Shown piece after piece: positions 20,873-30,365 of a stretch of 45,183 nt of DNA. The position numbers were made by a program, and so were the translations under genes. The DNA is from Phanerochaete sordida. Its lineage: Eukaryota > Basidiomycota > Agaricomycetes > Polyporales > Phanerochaetaceae. The stretch is from the NCBI GenBank assembly GCA_019973155.2, contig BPQB01000141.1, positions 1 to 45,183 on the forward strand. The letters run 5' to 3'. The notes beneath the pieces were generated by a model that worked only from the letters and a program-made list of their open reading frames with translations, did no database searches and was not told where the DNA came from. Positions within the stretch are counted from its first letter, which is position 1. The number at the start of each line of letters is the position of its first letter.

Positions 20873-22467
20873 CGGTCATAGATAGAGTGTTTTATTGTTA
20901 TAATTAATCTATGTGACGACTCGAGACATGCGTGTGAGGGAGAGAACGTCTTGACGGAGACTGCCCAGCCGACTTCATTGAGACTCGGGACTTAGAGCTT
21001 TTCGCGCGAGCGAGGTCACGTGACTTCGACTTGGGACAGCGCCGGGTGGTAATTGAGGTCTTTGCGAGCAGCGCACCGTCCGTATAGATAGATATCATGC
21101 TGCCGTAGAGCAGATATGTAAAGTATATCATGTCTGCTATGCTACGAAGGCTTAACGAGGTGATAAACCGCCAATTGTGGTGTAATTCGTGATTTCAATA
21201 GCAACAGCGCCGGTGGAACGCTAACGGTAGATCCCAGAGCGCAGCTGCAATGTAGATACGCTACGTTCTACTACATGACACTCAATGAGTGTCCTACAGC
21301 CCCCTTTCGAAGCCTAGAACCGCGCGATTATCATTATTCGGCGAATTTCCGAGCATTTATCGCTGTATTATTTTGACCGCACCTGAGGCCTAACCAAGCG
21401 GCTACTAGCTATCCCAAGCCATACACGATACTACTAGAGCCCAGTAATACACTCGCTAAGGTGTAACAAGTGCGCAGGAATATATGCGGCGAATTACCGC
21501 TATTTTCCCCCCTGTTTTTCGCCGCCTGTCGAAGCGGCTCCAGGCGCACAGCCGTTGCACGCCGGTACGCACCACCATATAGAGAAGTATACCATACAGT
21601 CAGCGCACGCACCGCGGAAGCGACGGTGAATATATCGTGAATTTACGCCGGATTTCCGCTAATTTACGCCGGCACCCGGTGCCCCGATTCTGGATTTCAG
21701 CGAGCTCCAGAGGGGGCAGACGTGGTCTGCAATAGTCATTACAACGTGCGCGACTGGTCTCAATAGGACCGGCTAGCAACGGGGAGCGCAACGGAAGCCG
21801 GACCAGCCCGCGGGCGGGGTAATGCAGCAATGGGCGCGCGGGGGCGGCATGCAGCAACCGTTTCCGAGGCCAAAATAGGGCAAAATGGGCAGCGGTATCT
21901 CTCAAAGGTTCATACAGTAGCGTACAATGAATCCCAAGCCCCCACCGTGCCGCAGGAGCCCAATTGGAGGCGAGGTTTGTACGGTCCAGCCGGGTTCGAC
22001 GCACCTACCATATTTGGAATACGGCCTGGTGGCGTTCTGAACGCCGTCGCCGCACATTCGCTGAAATATTGCGCTTCCCGGGCTTCCTAGGCGACAGAAA
22101 GGGCTCTAATAGCAGACAATCCATCTTGGCAGCTAGTTTCACACGCTGAGAGGGCCTGAGGGGTATATAGCGCGAGCAGAGCCCTGTCCTGCCGGGCTAT
22201 CCCAGGCCAAATTGATCGCAGTTGCCTATTTCGGCGGTTCTGGTACGCGCGGCAATGCCCGAGCAAGGCTGCTGAGGCCGCTACCTGGGCAATTGCCCCA
22301 GAATACCTTATTGATGGCTGGGTTTGAATTATAATCGCCCTCAGAGCCACCCTCCCTATATGGACGCCCCCCTGCAGGGATGATGCATCATCCGCGCCCA
22401 CGGCCGTTTGGAGCCACGGATTAAGCATCGCGCATAATGGCGCCCATCATTCGTTGATGCATGACCC
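20873..22467. other. AT-richer gene-poor region
   Basis: The base composition is clearly AT-richer than in neighbouring genes. Short related motifs recur (gcgaatttccg, gcgaattaccgc, gtgaatttacgcc, ctaatttacgcc). No coding frame convinces me. It may hold the right end of the KDZ element and old repeat debris. Confidence 0.4.
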
Positions 22468-23076
22468 ATGCTCCATCGGCTCGAAGACGAGGACGAAGAA
22501 TCCTTCGAGAACTCCGGCGATCGCACGGGTGACGACAGGAGGGACGGACACGGAGGTAGCGGGGGCTCAGGCGGCAGCGGTGCTGCAGGTCCCAGCGGCA
22601 GCGCACCCGATGGAGGTCGCGACCAGGACGAAGGTCGCGACCAGGACGAAGGTCGCGACCAGGACGAACATTTCGACATCGGTCATGAAGGCGACGGTCT
22701 CGACGACAACGAGGTCGATCCCGACGACAACGAAGGCATCGCCGACCTCTGGGCGAACTTTCCTCGCTGGGATGGTCATCACTCGACTGATCCGAAGGGA
22801 TTCCCGGCTACGTACCATGGCAGTTGCCTCGGCCCCTTCTTCGAGCACTGGCAAGCATGTACGTCGGTCAAACACCCTCGCCCTCTCGACCTGTTCGAAC
22901 AGGTTTTTGGGTTTCCATACGACCAAATGGCAAACTCCACCTTTCAAGCTCACAAGAAGGAGTACCTTGACGCGCCCACGCATCTCAAGGAAACGTTCGC
23001 CGCGCTAGGCTGCACGCCCGAGGGTGGATTTCGGAACTTCTTGAAACAAGCCAAGATGCTCAAGAGCGCCCCTTAA
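22468..23076 (+). CDS. Orphan protein with acidic repeat N-terminus
   Basis: A single open frame of 202 codons. The first half is low-complexity and acidic, with Gly/Ser stretches and three tandem copies of GRDQDE (near residues 50-67). The second half looks folded and aromatic-rich: LWANFPRWDGHH, CLGPFFEHWQACTS, LFEQVFGFPYDQM, and a helical, lysine-rich end (GFRNFLKQAKMLKSAP). I do not recognise the family. No signal peptide or membrane segment is seen. The lack of introns contrasts with its neighbours, so a retrogene or element-borne origin is possible. Confidence 0.5.
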   Translation: MLHRLEDEDEESFENSGDRTGDDRRDGHGGSGGSGGSGAAGPSGSAPDGGRDQDEGRDQDEGRDQDEHFDIGHEGDGLDDNEVDPDDNEGIADLWANFPRWDGHHSTDPKGFPATYHGSCLGPFFEHWQACTSVKHPRPLDLFEQVFGFPYDQMANSTFQAHKKEYLDAPTHLKETFAALGCTPEGGFRNFLKQAKMLKSAP

Positions 23077-23450
23077 TCCACTCTCGACTGCCTCATCGCG
23101 CCGTTCCATGTCGCCATGTCTGTTCGACTCCCTTGCAACCTCAGTCTCATCTCCCTTTCATACGGACACCTCATCACTTTGTATTCTCAACTCTCCATCC
23201 CCATACTCCGCTCCTTCACGCCTTCCTTTCATCGCCGCGCTGCCCTATTGTTTTCACCCACCCCGACTTCACTAGGAAACCTCACCTGTAATCACCCATT
23301 CTGGCTGTGTGCCTCTCTGTATATCCACGCCATCGTGTCAGCATCGACGCGCGTTAGCATTACTAAAAACCTACATTCGTTCATAGCCTATAGTACACAA
23401 TAAACGTAGTGTGCCATGGTGCAACGCCGTGTTCGTGATCGCTTGCGCTC
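23077..23450. other. 3' flank, no gene
   Basis: Pyrimidine-rich DNA after the stop of the 202-aa gene, probably its 3' UTR (a possible polyadenylation signal, acacaataaa, lies at 23395-23404). Nothing else is seen. Confidence 0.35.
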
Positions 23451-23454
23451 CTGG

Positions 23455-23661
23455 TTTCCGAGAAAACCCCCTAATTTCCAGGGGAGGCTCCGATTTCCAG
23501 GCGAGCGCTCCCGCCCGCTTGCGCTCCTGGTTTCCGAGAAAACCCCCTAATTTCCAGGGGAGGCTCCGATTTCCAGGCGAGCGCTCCCGCCCCGATTTCC
23601 GAGGCCTCAATTTCCAGGCGCACACCTCCGCCCCGATTTCCGGGGAGATGTCTCGATTTCC
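23455..23661 (+). repeat. TTTCC box array 1
   Basis: TTTCC occurs at 23455, 23475, 23494, 23531, 23551, 23570, 23596, 23611, 23637 and 23657, usually as ygaTTTCC or aaTTTCC followed by A/G and Gs. The first three boxes and spacers are copied exactly 76 bp later. The array lies between two plus-strand genes, about 370 bp upstream of the ATG at 24035. Confidence 0.8.
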
Positions 23662-24034
23662 GGGGACGGCGCTGTTTCAGCCCGCTCACCTGATAGCCCG
23701 TAGGCGTCGTGGCGTTCTCGTGGCGCTTTCCACGCCACACTATTTGTTGTATGGCCACCTCGCTCTCCCGCGCCGGCAGGCGGCAGGGGTCCACCTCTCG
23801 CGGGGGCCTAGCAGGGGAAGTCATCGAGCCCGCCCATATACGGCCCCGCCCCTTCCATCCTTGGGTGCGTGATGTCAGCAATTGGCGCACCATCGAAGCA
23901 ACATGCGTGGGAACCATGGACATGCCTCTGGCTTAAAAACTGCGAGCGGGCAGACCTGTGTTCAACATTCCCTTCCTCTCCCCCTCGTTCTTCCCCTCCT
24001 CGCTTTGGCTGGCACCTCGCCCTCCGCCCTCACT

Positions 24035-24987
24035 ATGGCACAGTTTCCAGCTCACCTGTACACGCTAGAACGTCATCGTCTTCTCTGCGTCAAATGCAAC
24101 GCCATGACGAACCCGTTCCAAGCCGGCCCGCGCTCCCAGAATCCAGGCGCGTGGAAGTGCAACGTACGTCTACGCGCAGATATCGTACCAGGCTCCCAGC
24201 TCACCAAACACAGTGCGACTGCTACCTGTGGAAAGGAGGACACCAGTTTTGGCGCACTCTCAAATCCGACGCCCAGATCGCCGAAGAACAGAGCGCACGG
24301 CTGCGAGAGGGTCGCGAGCGATCCGTTGAGCGCGCCTGGCAACGACGACAAGCACACCCTACCCCAGGCGCCCTCTGTGATCAGCCGGGATGCACTCGGC
24401 GTCGCGTCAATCGAAAATGCGGCACACGCATGTGCCTCCAGCACTGCCAACGCTCAGGAAGACCGTGCCAACTGCCAACGCACGCTGCTCGACCCGCGCC
24501 GCCCGCTGGATCCCGCCGGTTCCAACCTGCAGGACTCGCTCCGCCTGCGCCGCCCGCTGGATCCCGCCGGTTCCAACCTGCAGGACTCGCTCCGCCTGCG
24601 CCGCCCGCGGGATCCCGCCGGTTCCAACCTGCAGGACTCGCTCCACCCGCTCCGCCCCCGAGGCGCTTCATGCCCTTCCCTATGTCGCCTCCCAGCCACC
24701 ATACTTCGTCTCCCGACATCCCGCAGCCGTCGTCCGTACCCGGAAGCCAAGCTAGCGATCCCATCTGTATCTCCGACGACGACGACATCATTTCTATCTC
24801 CGACGACGACGACATCATTTCTATCTCCGACGACGACGACGTGCCCGCTCCTTCCGTGGCTGGACCCTCTCGGCTTTCTCGTACGCAGGGACCCCGCGCT
24901 CGTGAAGTCAACCACGACGAGTTCTACCCGCTCTACTCGGCCCTCCGTTATCGCCTCTCCGATGACGACGACGACTGGAGATATTGA
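24035..24987 (+). CDS. Cys-rich orphan protein with tandem SUMO-interaction-like motifs
   Basis: Two exons, 24035-24163 and 24214-24987, separated by a 50-nt GTACGT...CACAG intron, give 300 residues. The N-terminus has LCVKCNAM...AWKCN joined at the splice to CDCYLWKGGHQFW, so the cysteines of a possible zinc site are split by the intron. A second cysteine cluster reads CDQPGCTRRRVNRKCG then CLQHCQ, a C..GC..+R.N..C....C..HC pattern seen in agaricomycete proteins. Three 19-residue Pro/Arg repeats (SRRFQPAGLAPPAPPAG) follow, then CISDDDD, IISISDDDD and IISISDDDD, which match hydrophobic-plus-acidic SUMO-interaction motifs. The protein ends in an acidic, aromatic tail (DDDDDWRY). Zinc and SUMO binding are inferences from motifs; the family is not known to me. 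Confidence 0.6.
24505..24650 (+). repeat. 57-bp coding tandem repeat
   Basis: Nearly three copies of a 57-bp unit (landmark ggatcccgccggttccaacc) encode the Pro/Arg/Gln-rich 19-residue repeats of the Cys-rich protein. The period is divisible by three. Confidence 0.8.
24770..24843 (+). repeat. 27-bp coding tandem repeat (acidic motif)
   Basis: The sequence atctccgacgacgacgac recurs three times at 27-bp steps, giving repeated SISDDDDI segments. The period keeps the frame. Confidence 0.8.
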
Positions 24988-25047
24988 GCTCGCTGTTTCA
25001 GAGCTTCTCGCCGTCCCAGAGCTGCATGCGGGCCCTCGCCGTTTCCA

Positions 25048-25200
25048 TCCTCCAGCCTATGCATTCGTCCTCACCTTCCTTTGGTCACGCACTCTTCGAT
25101 CTCATGGTACTTGTAACCACTGGTTCTCGTCCTCCAACCTATGCATTCGTTCCTACCTCCCTGTAGTCGCGCACTCTTCGATCTCATATTAATTGTAATC
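25048..25200 (+). repeat. ~83-bp imperfect tandem duplication
   Basis: Two copies share cctatgcattcgt and cgcactcttcgatctcat, starting near 25048 and 25131. They lie between the 3' ends of two converging genes (stops at 24987 and 25305). No function is apparent. Confidence 0.6.
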
Positions 25201-25304
25201 ACTCACTGGATTTGTTCATGTCGCAGTCATCAGTCCGTCTCTCGTAAATATATGTGGTGGTTGTCATTTCCAAGATGTTTACTATACAACAGGTCGTCGC
25301 CCGA

Positions 25305-26239
25305 CTAGGCCTCGCTGGGATCATTCCTGCTGAGCCACCTAACCAGCTCCCACTCTGCGCGGCGCTTTTCAGACGTCATGGTTCCGTCACTCCAATTGGT
25401 GCTCCCCTCGCTGCTACTCTCAATCTCGTCCACCTCTTCCTCCTGCTTTATCTCTTCCTCGAGCCTGCGGAGGGCTGCCGCGGTGAGGGCTCCGCCACTG
25501 CCGCTGGCGACGGGTTCTTCGCGTCCGCTGGCGTCACTCGCGCTTGTAGCCTGCGTCGCCTGCTTGGTGAGGCGAGCGCTGGCGCGGCGGCCGCTGGAGG
25601 GTTGTCCGGCGGTGTCGTCGGGCGTCGCCTGCTTGGAGAGTTGGGCGCTGACGCGGCGGCCGCTGGAGGCTTGAGCGGCGGCGACCTCTTCCTTCTTGAT
25701 ATCAATGCCGTCTGAGGTGGCCTGCGCGACGACGTTGCCATCTTTGTTCTTGAAAGGGCATTAGCACGGGCCATCAATTTGGTTGATTGAATATTCATGG
25801 TCACCTTGTTCCCGGTCTCCGGCTCGTTCTTGGACTTCTTCAGAGCGCACAAAGAGGAGGTGAGCGCCTCGCGCCCATACGCCTCAATTGGCCAATTGTC
25901 CTGGAAGCGTGACAAAAACGGTAGGTTCTGGACGCACTGCACGCAGGTATGTTAGCAAAACGTCCGCCCGGGCTGCGCAGGGCACGTACCGCCGTTCGGT
26001 AAGCCTCGAGCTTCGCGGTTGGTTGATCTTGATAGTGGAGCTCGGGATCCAGGTACTGCCGGACCGCTGGCGGAAGGAACGCCTACGCGGACGAGTCAGA
26101 GTCGCCTCGACACGATGCGCCCGGCACGTACCTTGACCTGATCCTTCTCGTCCGCCGCAAAGCCTGGCATGCTCTTGATAGAGCGAACAGCACGCCAGCT
26201 CTTCGGGAGTGGGATGAGACCCTCGGCGTTGGTAGTCAT
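25305..26239 (-). CDS. Orphan protein, 258 aa
   Basis: Minus-strand exons 26239-26132, 26082-25990, 25936-25805 and 25748-25305 each keep phase 0 and sum to 259 codons including the stop. Introns are 49-56 nt, two with GTACGT donors. The N-terminal half looks folded (LIPLPKSWRAVRSIKSMPGF, FLPPAVRQYLDPELHY, FLSRFQDNWPIEAYGREAL). The second half is low-complexity with two related segments (ASSGRRVSAQLSKQAT and PSSGRRASARLTKQAT). A charged coiled-coil-like helix (ALRRLEEEIKQEEEVDEI) and a Trp-containing end (AEWELVRWLSRNDPSEA) follow. A TATA-like run lies 75-86 bp upstream. I do not recognise the family; an adaptor or nuclear role is possible but unsupported. Confidence 0.65.
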
Positions 26240-26313
26240 AGCGAGCGGTGAGTGGGCTGGGCGTGGACAGTGGTGAAGGAGAGCGAGCGGGGAACTCGCG
26301 AGAGCGGCTGCGG

Positions 26314-26325
26314 CATATATATATC
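26314..26325 (-). promoter_or_regulatory. TATA-like element
   Basis: A catatatatatc run lies about 75-86 bp upstream of the minus-strand ATG at 26239, the usual TATA distance allowing for a short leader. Confidence 0.45.
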
Positions 26326-26462
26326 ACGGGATACAATAATGTGCAAGATCAAACCTTAGGCCTTAGGCTGGCTCCGCGCCCTAGCACGCTTGCACCGCCC
26401 CATCCGAGACGTATACACGCGACGTTTACATAATCCGGCGCGCACGACGCGTCGTCACGGAT

Positions 26463-26588
26463 GGAAACCGGCGCGGGCGCTCGGAACGCGGGGGAGCTCC
26501 ATGGAAACCGGAGTTTCCTCTCGGAAAGCGGGCACGGGCGCCCGAAAAGCGGGGGAGGTCCATGGAAACCAGAGTATCCTCTCGGAAA
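26463..26588 (-). repeat. TTTCC box array 2 (GGAAA on the plus strand), 20-bp period
   Basis: GGAAA or near-matches (GGAAC, CGAAA) occur at 26463, 26483, 26503, 26523, 26543, 26564 and 26584. Spacings are 20, 20, 20, 20, 21 and 20. It sits between a gene starting at 26239 (leftward) and one ending at 26726. Confidence 0.85.
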
Positions 26589-26725
26589 GCGGGGGCGGCC
26601 TATGCAGAAGCTCATCCGTCTGTGGGATGTTGCACGCTAGACGATGTCAAGGCCGCACTCGCTTTTACTTTGTCAGGAGACGTGTCAATTTGAACTAAAC
26701 ACATATCGTGTACGCTACCGCGAGG

Positions 26726-29680
26726 TCATGGTTCACGGTCGTCCGTCTCGCCGTCGTCCTCCTCGGAGTCCTGCTGCGCCTCGGAGTCCTGCAACTCGTC
26801 GCTGTGGGCTTTTACAAATGTTATCAATTCGTCCTTGATTCCTTCAGGGAAGGTCACGACATCCGTCCCGCGCTCGTACCAAGGCAGGCTATCGCCCGGG
26901 AAGAAAGGTCCTTGCGGCGTTCCGCGCTCCTGGGTCTCGTTCTCCTTGGGCTTTCCGCGCTTCTTGGGCTTTCCGCACTTCTTGGGCTGTTCGTACTTGA
27001 CCTGCAGCGCTATGTCCTCCCACGTCAGACCGTTGTGAGTCAAGATCGCCTCCGCCATGGCCACGGCGACGCCGATCTCAAACTCCGTGTCGCTCAAGAC
27101 CGGGTCTGCTTCGTCCGTATCAAATTTGACGTAATCGACCCCCGAGAAGAGGTCTGCTTGCTTCAGCATTCGTATCAGGGAGATAAATCCACGCCGGTTC
27201 ACTGAATCGTCATCAGGAGCTGCCCTGTGAATGTACAGTGCGTTGCGGGACGTACTGTAGGTGTCTCCCCTCTCGATCTGCGCCAGCAGCATCCGCGCCA
27301 AGGTGCGGTTCGTGTCCGGGTGGTACGCGTTCCCGGCTTGCCCCATTGAACGCGCTATCGCGAGCCTGCATTGTAAGGTGAGATGCAGCAAATCTTCGGC
27401 CATGAAGTGTCCCCCAATGGCGACGGATCGAACGGGCGTGTACACCTCGTGAAACACGCCCGGTGGCTGTATCCTATGTACCACAGTACCAGTCAGCCAC
27501 CTTCGCATCATGAAGTAATGGTAGAAGACACTGACAAGATCATATCGGGCTCCAGCCGGATGAAGTGGATCGTCGCAAGGTTGGGGATATCGATAGGCGC
27601 CTGCGTGTAGTTGTTGCACACCTCGGCGATTTTCACGTATTGCTCGAACGCCGCCTGCATCTTCTCCTGCGCAGACCTGAGCTTCGATGCGTCCGTGAAC
27701 CCGCCCTTCATTTGCAGGACGGCCCAGTATTTGCACCCGTCGCACATCCGTACAATCGTCGCTAGCCCGGAGCCGTCTACATGCGTGAAACTCTGGAATC
27801 CTGCACCAGAGACCAGCGCCCAGCCCTTGATATTCTTCCCGTCGATGTGAAAGACTTCGGAATTTAGCCTGCCTTTGAGGGCGTCGGACGCTTTGACGTC
27901 GTCACCGAGCTCCCTGCGCCATGTCACGGGTGGTAGCGCGCAGGAAGGAAGGACGGACGTACCGCAGGAAGGTCGCACCCTCTGTAATGTCCATGGAGAT
28001 GGCAAGGTCCAGAAGGTTGACGGGCGCCTGAAAGGACCTGTCCTCGTTCTTCGGCTTGCCTGGGTCCAACAGGCAAGGGTCGGCCGCTTCGACGAACTCG
28101 CGGAAGGTGCCTCTGGTGGTGAAGCGCGCGCGCTCGTCAGTTCGACATTCGATGCGTTTGATAGCAGCTACTGCCCCGTCAGCGACGCATTCCTTTCGTC
28201 AGTCTGAATATACGCACACTGCCATTCGACTGTGACCTCGAGCGAATTTCCCTTTCTTGTTTGGCCTCCAGAGAGCTTAGCGAATGTCTCGAGCCCCCAT
28301 GGGAGCGACGGACCCTTCCAACCTTTCATCAGGACCACTTGTCCGACCTGGAGATGGTCCATGATGGCCCTGGCAAGCTGGACGTCTGTCAAGCCCTGCC
28401 CCTCCGCGTCGCTGCGGTGCATGGTCACTATTGGCGCCCGTGCCGAGCGCAAGTAGGTCTCGTGAGGGCTCTCTGGCAGCGGCTGGACGCCAGGACGCCC
28501 TTGCGTCATGGTGCGCGCCATACGGCCATCTGAATCCTATCGCAAGGGAGGGTCAGCCAGCTGCTTGCACAGTTTTAGCGTGGTGGTCGCACCTGTGGGT
28601 CTTGCATGAACTCGGGGAGGACGTGCCGCTGTCCCGTGCGCGACCAGATGAGATAGGCCTCCTCTGGTAGGCCCTCCTCAATGTCATTCGGCGGCGGGGA
28701 CAGCGGTGACAGCGGCGGCTCGTGAAATGGCGGCAGGTTCGAGCCGGCCATGGTGGAGGCGGAGTCGCCGCCACGGGGAGCCAGCGGCGCCGTCACTGCA
28801 GTCGCCGTCGCTGCGGAAGCGGGTTGAGAATGGAGTGCGAGGGATGCACTCGGTGCGGGCGCGGACGGTCCTGCGAGCGTGGGGTCATGAAGTGGAAACA
28901 GGAGTGCGGCGAGGACCTCTTGCGAGAGATCCTTATACGGAACAACGTGCCGAGCACCGGGAGTGACGGCAGTGACAGTGGCCAGCTCACGGACGCGCTC
29001 GAGTGCGTTTACAACGCAGTGTCCGGGGATGCGCGCCTCGAAGCCTTTTGTTGCGCGCGCAAGGGCATCGCGAGCCCATGCCTCCTCCCAAAGATCGACG
29101 GTTTTCTTCGTACCTCCGTAGCCGAGCCTGTGGTCTTCAGGCTTCCACCCGAGCGTGCAGGGCAGACTGGGGTGACGAAACACGCCGTTCTGCGCCCCGT
29201 CCGGACCCAGGTCGAGCCATTCTGTTCGTCCAGAGACCTGGACCGTCGTGGCCGTGATCCAAATGTCTCCTGGGAGACCGACCGTGCGAAGCTCCGGGGA
29301 GATCTTCAACCGGGCATAATAAGCCGCGTACCACAGCGTACGGGTCAGGCTGCCAGACACCTCGTCTCTCGGGGCGGCCTTTTTCTTGTGACTCTTTCGA
29401 GGAGGAGGCCTCCGCGAGACGTATTCGAGGGGAAGCTGATCCCAGTCTGACTGGGCCTGCTTCATCATCGAAGGAATCCATACGCCGCAGATGCATCCGT
29501 GAGGGAGAGCCGCCTGAAGATCTGCATGTACGGGTCAGCAGCCCGTTCACCGGTGACGCGCGATAGAGTCTTACAAGGATCGTCCGGGCCCATGAAGAAT
29601 TCCTTTTTGTCTGCGCAAGGGGCACGGACCTCCGACACATCCTCAACCTTCCGTTTGGAAGTGCGAGCTGCCCCAGTCAT
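26726..29680 (-). CDS. JmjC-domain (cupin) protein
   Basis: Minus-strand exons 29680-29575, 29521-28593, 28536-28218, 28167-27963, 27913-27536 and 27473-26726 sum to 895 codons including the stop; introns are 49-62 nt. JmjC proteins are Fe(II)/2-oxoglutarate oxygenases, many of them histone demethylases. The C-terminal half shows the fold: GAGFQSFTHVDGSGLATIV gives the H-x-D iron ligands (near 564 and 566), then GCKYWAVLQ. The distal histidine is in QPPGVFHEVYTPVRSVAIGG (near 654), across an intron. The first half holds LWYAAYYARLKISPELRTVG and a region ending in GHCVVNALERV, plus a Pro/Ser linker. A lysine/proline stretch (QPKKCGKPKKRGKPKENE) and an acidic tail close the protein. No PHD or Jumonji N domain is seen. 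It matches the expanded basidiomycete JmjC-like families; its substrate cannot be told. Palindromes lie 41-124 bp upstream of the start. Confidence 0.75.
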
Positions 29681-29720
29681 GGTGGGACAGGGGGGTCTAC
29701 GAGTCTGGTGTTGTGGCGTG

Positions 29721-29804
29721 GCGCGAGAGAGATTTCTCTAGCGCTACGAGGAAAGGTGTTGGTCGCGGGCTCCGAATAGCGCGAGAGAGATTTCTCTAGG
29801 GCTA
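29721..29804. promoter_or_regulatory. Two AGAGA/TCTCT palindromes upstream of the JmjC gene
   Basis: Imperfect palindromes at 29721-29746 and 29778-29804 share gcgcgagagagatttctcta. The first starts 41 bp upstream of the JmjC ATG. The second reads TAGC...GAGAGA...TTTCTCT...GCTA and ends exactly in the GGCTA target site of the LTR element. Related copies lie beyond the element at 38400-38427 and 38623-38748. Confidence 0.65.
29800..29804. repeat. Target site duplication, left copy
   Basis: GGCTA directly precedes the left LTR and is repeated after the right LTR at 38375-38379. Five base pairs is the usual Ty3/gypsy size. Confidence 0.9.
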
Positions 29805-30213
29805 TGTCACAGTTTTCTAATTCCCTACGGTTTTATTCCTTCAAGCGCCCTACATGGGGTTAGGGCTAGGGAGCAGGATTGGGATAGACGCACACACGCG
29901 CACGCAACACGGTCACGTGACGGTCATGTGCTGGGAACGCTCAGATGGACATTATCTTATCGTTCTGTTATCTTATCTAGATTAGATAGTGGCTTCGGAC
30001 CAGGGTAGATTAGATAGGAAGGTCTGGAACCTTAGCTGTGTAAGTAGTATAGTGTAAGCGGTCCGGGACGACTCATCACTCGGCGAGGACACACCGATTG
30101 CTGAGCGTCTTCATCATCATGGAGTAGTCAGCGGCCCGAGGTAGGACGCGTCAGCGCGCGTCAGCCCACAGTGCTAGAGGTCCCGGGTAGTACCAGGGGT
30201 CCTCCCCTCCATG

Positions 30214-30221
30214 TATATATA
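30214..30221 (+). promoter_or_regulatory. LTR TATA box
   Basis: TATATATA, with the predicted transcript start about 34 bp downstream near 30248. This fixes the U3/R boundary by inference. Confidence 0.65.
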
Positions 30222-30327
30222 CCACTCAGAGCTGGGCCTAAGTCCCCAGCATCATCAATCTCTCGTCTTCACACTTGACCTACTCGCACCACTTGCACAG
30301 TCAAGCCCACCCCACCAGCTACTACAG

Positions 30328-30333
30328 GTAAGT
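30328..30333 (+). promoter_or_regulatory. Splice donor inside the LTR
   Basis: ctacag followed by GTAAGTA is a near-perfect donor, 25 bp before the LTR end and upstream of the primer site. Two downstream acceptors with CTAAC branch sites (AG ending at 31129 and 32070) lie just before the ATGs of the extra ORF and gag. Splicing would remove the primer site. Confidence 0.6.
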
Positions 30334-30353
30334 AGCGGGGTGATCTTTGACAT

Positions 30354-30365
30354 ATTGATGATGCT
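30354..30365 (+). other. Self-complementary primer binding site
   Basis: attgatgatgct starts one base after the LTR and is the exact reverse complement of agcatcatcaat at 30248-30259, the predicted first bases of the RNA. No initiator-tRNA-like site is seen. Tf1/sushi-type elements use this arrangement. Confidence 0.75.

Larger units (their letters stand above)
29805..30352 (+). repeat. 5' LTR
   Basis: Begins TGTCACAG and ends TTTGACA (TG...CA). Contains a CACGTGAC palindrome-like site near 29911, a TATA box at 30214-30221 and a consensus splice donor at 30328. It differs from the right LTR in the short stretch around the ttatctRgattagatag motif (one change there and one 17 bp further on). 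Confidence 0.95.

Noticed and set aside
23455..23661. Coding frames across the TTTCC arrays
   Set aside because: They are short repeats read in a chance open frame; spacing and box structure, not codons, are conserved.
24770..24843. CRISPR-like or regulatory repeat
   Set aside because: The short exact repeats are in frame and encode acidic motifs; there are no variable spacers.
29721..29804. AGAGA/TCTCT palindromes as ends of a MITE
   Set aside because: The copies have no common flanking body or target duplication; they cluster at two gene starts, which fits regulatory sites better.
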